Source of the DNA: Medicago truncatula
Lineage: Eukaryota > Streptophyta > Magnoliopsida > Fabales > Fabaceae
Assembly (NCBI RefSeq): GCF_003473485.1
Contig: NC_053044.1
Coordinates: 28,834,091-28,898,090 of the forward strand
DNA: 64,000 bases
Reading direction: 5' to 3'
Part shown: piece after piece, positions 12,659 to 23,283 of the stretch
Layout of the letters: every line of letters starts with the position of its first letter
Position numbering within the stretch: the stretch's first letter is position 1
Translations under genes and position numbers: made by a program
The notes under the pieces: generated by a model
Databases searched by the model: none
Told to the model about the DNA's origin: nothing
What the model saw: only the letters and a program-made list of their open reading frames with translations

Positions 12659-13766
12659 TTGAGACAGAAATTTGAATCTTGAGGATGAGCTTGAAAAATC
12701 GAGTTTTCTATGCAGAAATTCTAGCAAATTAGAATAGAATTCAGTGCAAGATCGAAAATGTGTGTCGAGAGAATTAGAATTTTAAGAGAGAAAATTGTAT
12801 TTCTTAAAATGATGGTTTGGTTCATTTCTTAGATGCTTTGGTGATATATAGGCATGAGTCATTATAAGAGAGAGCAATGGCAAAATATAAATAATGTAAA
12901 TTAATATATTAAAATACCAATTATGTAATAGTCTTGCTTATTGATTGCAAGCATTAAACAATAAGTATTTTTTTTTTGTTATCTTATCCACAATCAATAT
13001 AATCTTAAGTTAAAGGGTGCAAGAGTTATGATTTGTTCATAAACGTAACAGTTGATAGAAACAACAAATAAATACATTTTTTAGATTAGAATTCGTTAAC
13101 TACTTTCTTACATATCCTCGAGATCAGTTCTACATATTCTAGTTACAGTAAATATTTTCATTTGTTGCTCATCATACATTATTTATTCTTAAATAACGAC
13201 GAGAGATTTATCGTATTGTTTAAATGTTGATTCATCAATCACTTAATACAATACGATAACATTATCTATCAGATGGTACATGTAACTGTTAAACCTAAGT
13301 ATATCCCTAGAATTTCGCATATTTAACATGTGATTATCCTAGATCCAAATCTAAAAATCATTTTCCAATTTCAATCTAAAGTTTAAAGGATAAACACCGA
13401 TATTCATGAATAACTAGATTATATATAATGTCATGATCAAAAGAAATACATCAAAGTTAGTTAATTACATCTAACTCCAACAAAAGAAAGATTTAGCCAC
13501 TCATTGTAGCTTACGAGGAGTTGAGTGGTTCAACTGATCTGAGCTAAGGGATAAGGAGTTAGAGATCTTGGGTTCAAACTCGAAGACTTGCTCCATTGTA
13601 ATCTCATTATAATTTGCTCTCTTTCTCTCTCTAGTTTGATAATTGTGAATGAAATGCTTAAAAATGGCCGTCGTTTGGCTTAGAAAAATCAACTATCTTC
13701 CTGAATGGAATACTTAAAAATGGCAGTTGTTGGTCGTTGTTATGAAAGTTAGTAGAAATTCACTTA
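12659..13766. other. intergenic, possible degenerate LTR remnant
   Basis: No gene is seen. The stretch about 13080-13400 resembles in wording and order the body of the solo LTR at 44188-45498 (attempts to match: GTTAAC, CTCAAT, TAGAAT words). This may be an old relative but is too diverged for me to assert. A tRNA-like B-box word (GGGTTCAAACTC) lies near 13570. Confidence 0.3.
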
Positions 13767-14010
13767 GGGTGTATTTAGATGGAGATTTAGGAGGGGAAGG
13801 GAGGGGAGGGTTTACTTTTCATTTTTATATTACGAACACTAAGAAATGTTTTTTGAAGAGTTAACATATTAATATGATAAATGATCATATATAATACTTC
13901 AATCACACTTAATTTATTTTAGAAAAACATGTTATATAGTCCGTAATTTAAAAATGAAAGTTAAACCCTCCCCTCCCTTCTCCTCTTCAACCCTCAATCC
14001 AAACACACCC
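13767..14010. mobile_element. PIF/Harbinger-type MITE, TSD TTA
   Basis: The ends GGGTGTATTTAGATGGA and TCCAAACACACCC are inverted repeats. The inverted similarity extends inward (GGGAGGGGAGGGTTTA against TAAACCCTCCCCTCCC). TTA flanks both sides (13764-13766 and 14011-14013). A 3-bp TTA duplication with GGGTGTGTTTGG-like ends fits the PIF/Harbinger (Tourist) class. Confidence 0.8.
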
Positions 14011-14110
14011 TTAACAAATTTCTTGCTTGCTTAGAAAAATCAACTTTCTTCACCTTGAAGTAATTGTTAGCTGTGTAAATCACTTTTTAAACTGTCTTAA
14101 AATTCACTTA

Positions 14111-14232
14111 GAGTGTGTTTGGATGGGGAAATGTTTTGAGGGAATTCAACTACTTTGAGTTGAATTCAAATAATAGAATTCAACTTAAAGTAGTTGAATT
14201 CCGTCAAAACATTTCCCCATCCAAACACACTC
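14111..14232. mobile_element. 122-bp near-perfect foldback MITE, TSD TTA
   Basis: Both halves are almost exact reverse complements (GAGTGTGTTTGGATGGGGAA against TTCCCCATCCAAACACACTC). The centre is near 14172, and TTA flanks both ends (14108-14110, 14233-14235). Its termini match the element at 13767, so both belong to the same PIF/Harbinger-like family. Confidence 0.82.
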
Positions 14233-14235
14233 TTA

Positions 14236-14819
14236 GAGAATTGTGTCTGAAAATCTTAACAATCTTTCTCACTTGAAATTCGCTTAGTTCTTATGGTCTT
14301 GGCTTTAGTCACCTTCACTTCATTATCCATATTCTTCTAATGCTTGAAAAGAACAACTTTTGGATAGATTCACTTTTGGATAGATTCCTCCACTTGGTTC
14401 CATGATCCTTCCTACATGTGAAAACTACCAGACAAAAAGTAGTAAAATAGCTTTAAAAGCTTAGCAAAACAACTAAAGAAGCCCTAGTTAGAAATCTAAC
14501 CTATCATGTGTGTGTTAGTGTTGGTTTGTTGTGTGGGGTGTGAGTTGAAGGAGGTTTATTAAATTTGTTGGGTTTGTTGTCATGGAGGAAAAAGAAAGGT
14601 GACAATTTTTTTCTTCATTATTACATATGATTTGGAGTTTTTTTTAATAATTATTAATTTTTTGTTTATTTTGTAAAACAATGTTGACTCAGATGCCACA
14701 TCATGAAAACATACCTACTTAATGTGTCAAATCATCATTTTTACAAAGTCAGATGCTATGCAGATTAAAAATAGGAGATTCTTACATGACAAAGATATTT
14801 TTTTTTTATACAGGTAAAA
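14236..14819. other. intergenic, nothing recognised
   Basis: Low-complexity T-rich sequence with a short direct repeat (CTTTTGGATAGATTC, twice near 14370). No gene or element is supported. Confidence 0.45.
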
Positions 14820-15211
14820 AAATTACTCTTTCCATTTTTTTAAGGGCCATCTTATATTACTCTCCGATTAATGAAGTGAATTTTTTGAGTTTTTTATTTT
14901 TTATTGTACTCAGCAATAAATTTTTATTTTTTTGTGCACAAACTATCTCTTTTTCCAATAAACTTGATCTTAACAACTATTACATGGAATCAAATTTAGT
15001 TTCATGAACGTTTAAATTTTTACATGACAAAATGAACAAAGTTTGTTTAAAAAAAAACTTCATATAAAAAGAGAAATATTTGTAATTTTATTGAAAAGGA
15101 GTAAGTAGGAGTATTTGATAAAAAGTATTAATGACAAATTCTACCAATAAACTATCAAAATGATAGTTAAATAGAAACAACAAAATATACTCAAACGACA
15201 CTAAAAAATAA

Positions 15212-15301
15212 GGGGTAATTATGTTTTTGGTCCCTATAAATATGTAAACTTTTCGTTTTAGTACCTCTAAAATTTTCCTTCAACTTTATGTTTTTGGTTT
15301 G

Positions 15302-15393
<92 letters not shown>

Positions 15394-15656
15394 TACTACT
15401 TTTCACCCCATATGTGTGTGTTATATTCCTTATATTTATTTTTTCGGTTAAATATGTTTTAGTCCCTCTAAATTTTTTAAATATGTTTTCTGGAAAATTT
15501 ATTTAAAAATATGAATTCTACACATGAGTTTACTTTAAAAGAGGGGCCAAAAATGAAGATTGGAAATTTTATAGGGACTAAAAGTTGAAGGAAAATTTTA
15601 GAGGGACTAAAACGAAAAGTTGACATATTTATAGGGACCAAAAACATATTTAACCC
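15212..15656. mobile_element. MULE-type MITE complex with inverted host flank
   Basis: The left end GGGGTAATTATG and right end TATTTAACCC carry long inverted arms with the GGTCCCTATAAAT word shared by other legume elements here (45540, 55951, 62751). Units 2 and 3 are uninterrupted at the same place, giving an empty site. Inside, 15394-15444 is the reverse complement of the host flank 15661-15705. Another terminal-repeat copy starts at 15446, so the structure is compound. The 9-bp flanks are A-rich and only roughly repeated. Confidence 0.65.
15305..15390. repeat. (ATT)n microsatellite, about 28 units
   Basis: Uninterrupted ATT trinucleotide run on the plus strand. Homopolymer-like frames on both strands across it are artefacts of the repeat. 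Confidence 0.97.
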
Positions 15657-15703
15657 AAAAAAATCAACATAAGGAATATAACACACACATATGGGAGCGA
15701 AAA

Positions 15704-15704
<1 letters not shown>

Positions 15705-15758
<54 letters not shown>
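15705..15758. repeat. (AAT)n microsatellite, about 18 units
   Basis: AAT run forming the opposite-strand counterpart of the ATT run at 15305-15390. The two could pair as hairpin arms. Units 2 and 3 have only a short AATAATGATAATAAAT tract here, so the expansion is specific to unit 1. Confidence 0.95.
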
Positions 15759-15760
<2 letters not shown>

Positions 15761-16132
15761 CAAATCAAGCGATTTGACTCAAATAGTTAATGAGTTTCAC
15801 ACGAATATTATGGGTTTGATTCCTTGGTGAAAAAAACATAAAAAATAATTAATATAACTATGACTATTTCTTTTTTCATTCTAACCTCTAATTTTAGTTT
15901 ACGAAATCTTGTTATGGAGAGTTTAGTTGGAAAAACTAAGATTAAAAGTAACCAAAATATTGACAACAAATAACGTGTAGTATAACAAAATGTGTTAATT
16001 GATGTGTATATGTTGAGCAATATCAGCTAAATATCGAACATCACAGTTTTACAAGAATAAAAATAGTAAAGCAATTTATAGGTTAACAAATTAGAAAGAT
16101 TGTTATATAAGAGGACAAGGATTGACATGACA

Positions 16133-16140
16133 ATATATAA
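16133..16140 (+). promoter_or_regulatory. TATA box of GDSL copy 1
   Basis: ATATATAAAG lies 63 bases upstream of the ATG at 16203, at the same distance as in copy 2. Copy 1 has a second TATATAA motif at about 16103 that copy 2 lost with a 30-bp deletion between the two similar motifs. Confidence 0.6.
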
Positions 16141-16202
16141 AGCTGATTAATCCCATTTTTCAAGCATACTCTAATATAAATCCTTTTGTATCTTTTCATA
16201 AC

Positions 16203-17138
16203 ATGGTGATGATATTCATTATCTTTGTCATCACCTTCACATATGGTTTTTTAGAAAATGTTGTTTCAATTTCTAATGGCAATGAGATTTTTGTTCGGGA
16301 TGAGACATATGCAAATTCTTTACCTTACGAAGCCATCTTTAATTTTGGTGATTCTATAAGTGACACCGGAAATGATGCTGCATTCAGTAACAAAACTATG
16401 CCTGACAATAGTCCTTATGGCTCAACTTACTTCAAACATCCATCTGGACGTTTATCGAATGGACGATTGATCATAGATTTTATAGGTAATATCACTCTTC
16501 TTTTGTTCAATAAGATTTTCTAACATGAAAGTAAAAAAAAAAAAAAATGAAAATGCTAGAAAGTGGTATAACATGCTCTAGTTAATATAGTTTGTTAGAA
16601 TCGTTCAAAATTATTAAATCTTAATGTCAATATATTTAGGATTGAAAAATTTACAAGATTGTACTCATTTTAATTGTAGCTGAGGCATACGGATTACCAT
16701 TTTTGCCGGCATATATGAATGTCAACAATAGCCAAGTAGACATGAAGAAAGGAGTAAATTTTGCATTTTCAGGTGCTAGTGCACTTGAAAAGATTTATTT
16801 CGCTCGTCGTGGAATCATAGAACCACAAACAGATCATTCATTGAGTGTACAATTTGAGTGGTTTAAGAAACTAAAGTCATTCATGTGTAAAAGCAAAAAA
16901 GGTTTCATTATAACTCCCTACATATTTTGTTTGTTTTAAATATATAAATCTTCCTCATGAAATAACACAATTTTTGTTATGATGTGTGACAAAATGCACT
17001 AGCTACTTCAAAAAATCATTGTTTATAGTGGGAGAGATTGGTGGGAATGATGTTCTGCAGTATATCTCATCTAAAAAGTTTACAAAAATAAGAAAAGTTG
17101 TTCCCTATTTGGTTGAATCTATTACACATACCACCATC
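16203..17138 (+). pseudogene. GDSL esterase/lipase, copy 1, truncated
   Basis: Exon 1 (16203-16485), exon 2 (16680-16901) and exon 3 (16993-17138) align base for base with the intact copy at 29821. Block I FGDSISDTGN and the GGND block are present. Two lesions exist. The intron 2 acceptor reads ACAA where copies 2 and 3 have ACAG or GCAG, so exon 3 could not be joined normally. Exons 4 and 5, with the catalytic Asp/His, are absent: sequence jumps at 17260 into a retroelement LTR and resumes after it (25123) in the gene's 3' flank. Hence a pseudogene, despite an intact promoter and first exon. Most other differences from copy 2 are single bases, implying recent duplication. Confidence 0.92.
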
Positions 17139-17502
17139 GTATGTTATATCAATTTTAAGTACATGAATGTCTTCTTTAACCATAAAAACTAAGCTCAATT
17201 AAACATATGACTAAATGAATATTATTTTTGGATAAATGTAATAGTGATTTTTTTTTCTTTGATGAGTCATTTATATGCTATTTTAATATGCTTTTTAGTT
17301 TAGTTTTATTTAGAATTTATATAATTTTATATTAGTATTATTTCCTTTTTAGGATAGTTTACTTTAAATTGCAATTTATTATATTTCAGGGAAGAATATT
17401 GGATGGATTGAGTCTTGGAGCAAAAGAAAGGGATTTGGAGCAAATTGGACACGAAAATACGAAGATTGGGAAACAAAATATATCTCCCACAAGTCAGAAG
17501 CC

Positions 17503-17518
17503 TGGCACGGCCGTGCCA
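17503..17518. promoter_or_regulatory. U3 palindrome of the Athila-like LTR
   Basis: TGGCACGGCCGTGCCA reads identically on both strands. It lies in U3 upstream of the LTR TATA box. The 3' LTR has two derivatives at the same place (24123-24139 and 24144-24159) and the leader of ORF2 has three more (20944, 20965, 21021). Repetition at several places in one element suggests selection or amplification; a binding role is inference. Confidence 0.65.
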
Positions 17519-17635
17519 CCCTCCAGAAGACCTTTTGCTGCTTTTGCTTGGACTCCAAGCTATTCTATTTTGGCGCACAATCTACCGAGGAATATTCTTG
17601 GAATATACTTGCTTAGATTTTAAGTCAATTGTGTA

Positions 17636-17645
17636 CTATAAATAG
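17636..17645 (+). promoter_or_regulatory. TATA box of the Athila-like 5' LTR
   Basis: CTATAAATAG follows GTGTA and is conserved in the 3' LTR at about 24277. It would set transcription start about 30 bases downstream, near 17670. Confidence 0.65.
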
Positions 17646-18487
17646 AGTAGCTAGCCATCACAAATATTCGTCTTTACTTGGAATACAATAAGTGACAATT
17701 GCTTTTCTAAATAAAGTTCTTTTCCTTTCCTTTATTTTCCTGTCTTTTACTTTCATGCTTTCTCTCTTCTCCCCCATGTCTACGATGAACATGAGTGAGT
17801 AGACTTCTTCTTGTCTTGGGATTGTTGGATAAGTCTAAATGACATAATCCTAATCAAACCAAGCCCTAAGCCTTAATCTTATGTAACCCTAATTTCTTAT
17901 CTGAATTCACCGTCTTAACATGGATTAACCATTATCAAACTGTGGAAACGAAAGTGGAGGGTTTGATAATTGTTCGTCCATTATTCCAAATATCAATTCA
18001 TAAAACGAAAGTGGAGCTTTGATATTCGAACAAGTGAATTCAGACAAGGATTACAAAGTCAGCGAAATAGGTTTTGCAATCTTTGAGACATATAGTTTCG
18101 ATCTTCAAGGGAACTAATAACAATCAAGTCAGCGAAATAGGCTTGGTTGTTAGAGGAACCAAAATCCAATAGTAATCAAGTCAGCGAAATAGACTTGGTT
18201 TCTAGAGGAACTTAAGAGAAACTGTCTTGAGAAATTAGGTCTAACATAACATTATAAGCTTATGATTTTGGTTTGAGAAGGACTTGTTATTTAGATGAAA
18301 CCAACGATCCCAAGGCTCTTTTATTATATTGCTTTTTAACAGTTTAAAAACCCCCAACTTACAATTCTCTTCTCTCTTCTAATCATCTCTAAAGGTTAAT
18401 TAAATTGAACTACTCCCTGTCGGAACGATACTCTTTTATACTACTTCGGTAAGACCGTACACTTGCGGTTTTATCTCATCAAGTTTT

Positions 18488-18505
18488 TGGCGCCGCTGCC
18501 GGGGA
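18488..18505 (+). other. primer binding site (tRNA-Asp type)
   Basis: TGGCGCCGCTGCCGGGGA begins a few bases after the 5' LTR. It matches the complement of the plant tRNA-Asp 3' end except at one position. Athila/Tat-branch gypsy elements commonly use this primer. Confidence 0.78.
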
Positions 18506-18607
18506 GTAAACTAATTTAATTAAATCTTTCTTTGTGATTAGAACTCTCTTCTCTTTTCTCTTCCTCTTCTCATCTACTTTTCTTTCTTTTGTTTTACCAC
18601 TAACTTC

Positions 18608-20771
18608 TTGGGTTCTCGGTTTCTTATGCGAAGAAGTAAAAGTCTCGGAGAATTTATTCCTGAGATCGAAAGATTTTTGCATAAGAAAAAGAGAGAGGCA
18701 CAAAATAATACCGCTATGGCTGAACGTACTCTCAAAGAGTATACTACTCCTTCAACGGAAGAGCCACAAGCTATTATCGTGTACCCAACGGTTGCGGGTA
18801 ATAACTTCGAAATCAAGCCTGCACTACTCAATTTAGTGCAGCAAAACCAGTTTTCTGGATCACCCACTGAGGATCCAAATCTCCATATTTCTTCCTTCCT
18901 TAGACTCAGTGGCACCATAAAAGAGAACCAAGAAGCCGTAAGACTTCATCTCTTTCCCTTTTCCTTAAGGGATAGAGCTAGCGCTTGGTTCCATTCCCTA
19001 GAAGTCGGTTCCATTACTTCATGGGACGATATGAGGCGAGCATTCCTCGCCCGATTTTTCCCCCCATCTAAAACAGCTAAGCTTAGAGACCAAATTACGC
19101 GTTTCAATCAAAAAGATGGGGAGTCTCTCTATGAGGCGTGGGAGCGTTTCAAGGAAATGCTTAGACTTTGTCCCCACCATGGCCTAGAGAAGTGGCTTAT
19201 AGTCCACACGTTTTATAATGGCTTGTCATATACCACTAAAATGTCTGTTGATGCAGACGGAGGCTTATGCTTTGATTGAGGACATGGCTCAAAATCACTA
19301 TCAATGGACCAACGAAAGAGCCGTCACCACTCCTACTCCCTCTAAGAAAGAGGCAGGTATATACGAAGTCTCTGAATATAACCACCTTGCTGCTAAGGTT
19401 GAGGCATTAACACAAAAAATTGAAAAACTTAATGTTAATGCTGCCCAACCTTCCCCTGCATCCCCTACCTGTGAAGTCTGTGGTATAACTGGTCATACAG
19501 GTGTTGATTGTCAGTTAGGTAGTGCTGCCAATATTGAGCAACTGAATTACGCTCAATACAACCAAGGAATGAGGCCAAATCAAAATTTTTACAAAAATCC
19601 TCAAGGTTCCTATGGGCAAACAGCACCACCTGGCTATACAAACAACCAGAGAGTAGCTCAGAAATCTAGTTTGGAAATACTGTTGGAAAATTGCATGATG
19701 AATCAAAATAAACAACTTCAGGAGTTAAAAAACCAAACAGGATCTCTGAACGACTCTCTCTCCAAGCTCAATACCAAGGTTGATTCCATCGCCACACACA
19801 CCAAAATGCTTGAGACCCAAATCTCCCAAGTGGCCCAACAAGTGGCCATCTCTTCTCAAACACCAGGAGTCTTTCCTGGTCAAACTGAAACAAACACCAA
19901 AGCCCATGTCAATGCCATTTCTCTTGGGGGCAATAAGTTAGAAGAGACCATTACCAAAGCCAAAAGTGTCAAGGGAGAGAGTGTTAAGCTTCTAGGTGAG
20001 AAGAATGCGATAAAAACACCGCTTGATAAGAACAATACCCTTAATCCATTAAGGCTCACTAAGCTTAACTTGGAGGCCCAATTTGCTAATTTCCTAAACA
20101 TACTTAAAAGGATTTGCATTAAGATCCCCTTTGCTGAAGCTTTATCTCGTATGCCTCTATACGCCAAATTTTTAAGGGAAATTTTTTCAAAGAAAAAGGC
20201 TATAGATCACAAGGAAACGATAGCTTTAACTAGGGAAAGTAGTGCAATCGTCAAGAAGCAACCCCAAAAGCTTAGAGATCCAGGTAGTTTTGCCATCCCT
20301 TGTGTGATAGGAAAAGAAACCGTTGACAAGGCCTTGTGTGACTTAGGGGCTAGTGTAAGTTTGTTGCCTTTATCCCTCTTCAAAAGGATGGGAATAGGAG
20401 AGCTTAAACCGACCGAGATGATCTTAAAAATAGCAGATCGTTCTACTATCCCTCTAGCTGGCTACATTGAGGACATACCCGTCAAAATAGAAGGGATATA
20501 TATCCCGACTGATTTTGTAGTGGTCGACATAGAAGAGGACCATGATGTCCCAATAATCTTAGGACGACCCTTCCTAGCTACTGCAGGTGCTATAATAGAT
20601 GTTCAGAGTGGTAGGATAGTTTTTCAAGCAAGTGATGCAATGATTGGGTTCGAGCTGGAAAATGTTATGAAAGGTCCCGCTCTTTATTCTTGTAACATGA
20701 TTGAAGTACATAATGTGAAAGAACGCTTCCTAGCGTCAACTACACAATATGACATCTTTGATCCTTTCTAA
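18608..20771 (+). pseudogene. Athila-like gag-protease, frameshifted
   Basis: The gag part runs in frame from 18608 (a second candidate start is at 18716) to about 19250. It has the plant retrotransposon gag core with DRASAWFHSLEVGSITSWDD and ARFFPPSKTAKLRDQI. At about 19253, after SVDA, reading continues in another frame with TEAYALIEDMAQNHYQWTNE. Relatives have extra residues between these two parts, so a small deletion caused the frameshift. The second frame carries a knuckle-like CEVCGITGHTGVDC, a coiled region, and near the end a retropepsin-like domain with catalytic DLGAS (in place of DTG/DSG), then PIILGRPFLATAGAIIDV. It stops at 20771 before any reverse transcriptase. The whole is a broken capsid-protease gene. 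Confidence 0.85.
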
Positions 20772-20806
20772 GGACACTTTCTTAACGTCAAGCTAATGAC
20801 AATAAA

Positions 20807-20833
20807 CGAGCGCTTCGTGGGAGGCAACCCACG
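20807..20833 (+). other. conserved hairpin after the gag-protease frame
   Basis: GAGCGCTTCGTGGGAGGCAACCCACG contains the stem CGTGGG/CCCACG around AGGCAA. Athila-type elements carry a very similar GGGAGGCAACCC hairpin downstream of pol. Its presence right after the protease marks where RT-RNase H-integrase were removed. Confidence 0.65.
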
Positions 20834-20943
20834 CATTTAACTGCTTTTGTTTTTGTTTTTGTTTCTTTTAATTATTTTGTAGGTTATTGTCCGAGAAAAA
20901 TTCAAGAAAACAGAAAATTTTGAAGCCTCGCCCTCCAGAACCT

Positions 20944-21036
20944 TGGCACGGCCCGTGCTCACACTGGCACGGCCGTGCCAGACTCTCATGCACCAAACAA
21001 AAGGCCAAAGTCCAGAGTGTTGGCACGGCCGTGCCC
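20944..21036. repeat. three further copies of the 16-bp palindrome before ORF2
   Basis: TGGCACGGCCCGTGCT (20944), TGGCACGGCCGTGCCA (20965-20980, perfect) and TGGCACGGCCGTGCCC (21021-21036). They lie in the untranslated leader between hairpin and ORF2, directly before a full-consensus splice donor CAG|GTAAGT at 21042-21050. Confidence 0.8.
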
Positions 21037-21440
21037 GATCACAGGTAAGTATAACCTTACCTTTTGGACTTCTTCTTCCCTCACTCTCCAACACAAACTT
21101 CTCTCTACCTTCCACCTTCTCTCAAACCTCCATAACCATACAACTACAAACCTTCACAACCACCACCAAACCACACCCATTCACAAAATTTCTCCACCCA
21201 ATCAGTCACTAACACCATTCCAATCATAACCCACCATTCCAAAACAACTTTCATCCACCCCAACCAACATCACCCAAATTCGTAACCCTCCCTAACCTAA
21301 CCCAAAAACCATAAATTCTTCACCAACCTCCCTAACCCAACCCCAAAAACTCACCTAAACCTTCACCACAACACTAATCCAACCTTTTCCACCAAAACAA
21401 CCCTTACCCAAACCACCACACCAAAGGCAAGGTTAAGGCA

Positions 21441-22739
21441 ATGACTTCAAAGAGAAGTGGAAAGGAAGTTGCAAGCTCATCCGGAGGACCTCCCCCAAAG
21501 AAGAAAGCACAAGCCAAAAATCATGGCATCATCTTCCGGGACAACAAGCAAAGGGATAGGTACAAACTTCTAATCTCTAAACCTCTACAACCTTGCAGGT
21601 ACCCTGATAACCATGACATGAATAAGCTAGGTATTAAAGATAATGTGTTTAATCTGCTAGAAAGGTTAGGATGGGTTGATATGTTGAGACCTATGCGAGG
21701 GTATGAGAATTTCACCTATGAATTTTTAAGTTCTATTGTTTTTACGAAAGATAGGTTGAACTTTGATAACCCTAACCATAGAGTTTCTTTCCGGCTTTTG
21801 AATATTGATTACGAGATGTCTCTTCAGCACTTCTGTGATGAGATGGGCTTCGCAAATGCGGGGTTCATCCACGACTCTTGGGATCAAAATTTAAAACCGG
21901 TTGACTATCAACCCGCCGCCTTTTGGGAGCAAATCACCGGTCTTGACCAATTTAACACACATGCCAACAAAGCTAGCAACATTCACAACCCCGTACTTAG
22001 GTACCTTCAAAGGGTTATGGCTTGCACCATTAGGGGACGGAAAGAACTAGGGAACACTAGGAATGATGAACTCTTCATGCTTTGGGCTATGCTGCACAAC
22101 CAACCCATTAACACTTGTTTTTACTTGCTTGACTACCTTTCCCTTATAGGAAATAGGTCCGATAGTAGGGGAGAAATAGTAGTTGGTGGTATCATAACAT
22201 ACATAGCTGGGCGATTCGGTGTGAGTGAAGACCTAGGGATAAACAAGATCGAGGGTAACAATAGACTAAACATAGAAACTCTCATCTCTATGAATTTCAT
22301 AAAAACTCGAGTCCCCTTTGTCTATACACTCCAACTCAATGTGCCCATCTTGATTTTATTGCCTAACCCATCTCGAACTAACACCGAGGTGGAAGCAAAT
22401 TTGTTGTATGTTGATGATGACCCACATGTGCACATAGAACAGCATAATGAAGAAACAGAGGGTGCACACTTGCATCAAGAAGAGGAAGGTGCACAACTGC
22501 ACCATGATGAGGAACACCATGACCCTAATGAAGGTGAAACAAATGAAGATGCAAGATGAGCATGGATGACTACCGAGGTCGAAAGAATAAGCACCGAGCA
22601 ACAAAGGCAAGGTGTTGAACTCATGAGCATAAGACACGATGTCCAAAGGGGCAACCGCATATCCGAAGAAAATAACCAAATGCTTCGGAACATGATGCAC
22701 CACTTTCACCTCCAAGGTCCTCCATATGGACCTCAATGA
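21441..22739 (+). pseudogene. Athila ORF1-like protein with one internal stop
   Basis: A 372-residue frame (stop TGA at 22557-22559) continues in the same frame to a second stop at 22737-22739, giving 433 codons with one nonsense codon. The N terminus is basic (KRSGKEV, PPPKKKAQAK), like a nuclear targeting stretch. The body (ERLGWVDMLRPMRGYENFTY, VSFRLLNIDYEMSLQHFCDE) resembles the plant retrotransposon ORF1 family of Athila elements. The C terminus is acidic and His-rich, then a coiled-coil stretch after the stop (EVERISTEQQRQ). The function of this family is not known. If the stop is bypassed or recent, the longer protein may be the ancestral one. Confidence 0.75.
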
Positions 22740-23283
22740 TAAAAATGTGAGCTTTCCTCTTCCACTCTTCCCTTCTTTCTCTTTCTTCTTCTTCTTCTTC
22801 TTCTACCTCTCCTTCTCTTTTATTTTTCTTTTATCTTGAATCATTGAGGACAATGCTTCTCCCAAGTTTGGGGGGAGCCTAATAAAGTGTCTTTAGTCGT
22901 AGTGTTTCCAAACTCCCTTGAACTTTATTCTTTTGTTTTGTTTTATTGTAAAAGGCATAGTTAAGCAGCTAATTTTTATTGAAAAAAAATCATGACACAC
23001 AAATTTTCATTGTCTCCTCTTATTTTTTTGATTCTTGTACATGAAAGCAAACTCTTGTGTTTTAAGTCTTCTTGATATAACCACATCTTGTTTTAAAGTG
23101 AATAAAATGAGAAAAACACAAAGTTGCTTCCCTTGAGTAAATGTATGAATAGGTATTTTAAGGAAACGCGTTCTAATCTTAGTGGTGCATTAACCTTTAA
23201 AGATTCTCAAAGCGCCAGTAGTATAAGCGAGTATAAGGGAGTTCATAAAAATCCAAAAAGCCAAATAAATTCCAAGATCTCAT

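Larger units (their letters stand above)
17260..18481 (+). repeat. 5' LTR of the Athila-like element
   Basis: 1222 bp, TG...CA termini. It contains a 16-bp perfect palindrome TGGCACGGCCGTGCCA at 17503-17518 and a TATA box (CTATAAATAG) at 17636-17645 about 120 bases further on. Downstream of the TATA there are repeated AGTCAGCGAAATAG words (about 18058, 18126, 18179). Confidence 0.92.

Noticed and set aside
12980..13500. A second solo LTR like 44188-45498
   Set aside because: Word-level resemblance only; no ends, duplication or TATA/palindrome block could be found.
15191..15506. Poly-Asn and poly-Leu frames
   Set aside because: They arise solely from the ATT/AAT microsatellite read on the two strands.
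21521..22736. Minus-strand frames opposite the ORF1-like gene
   Set aside because: Shadow frames of the plus-strand coding region.
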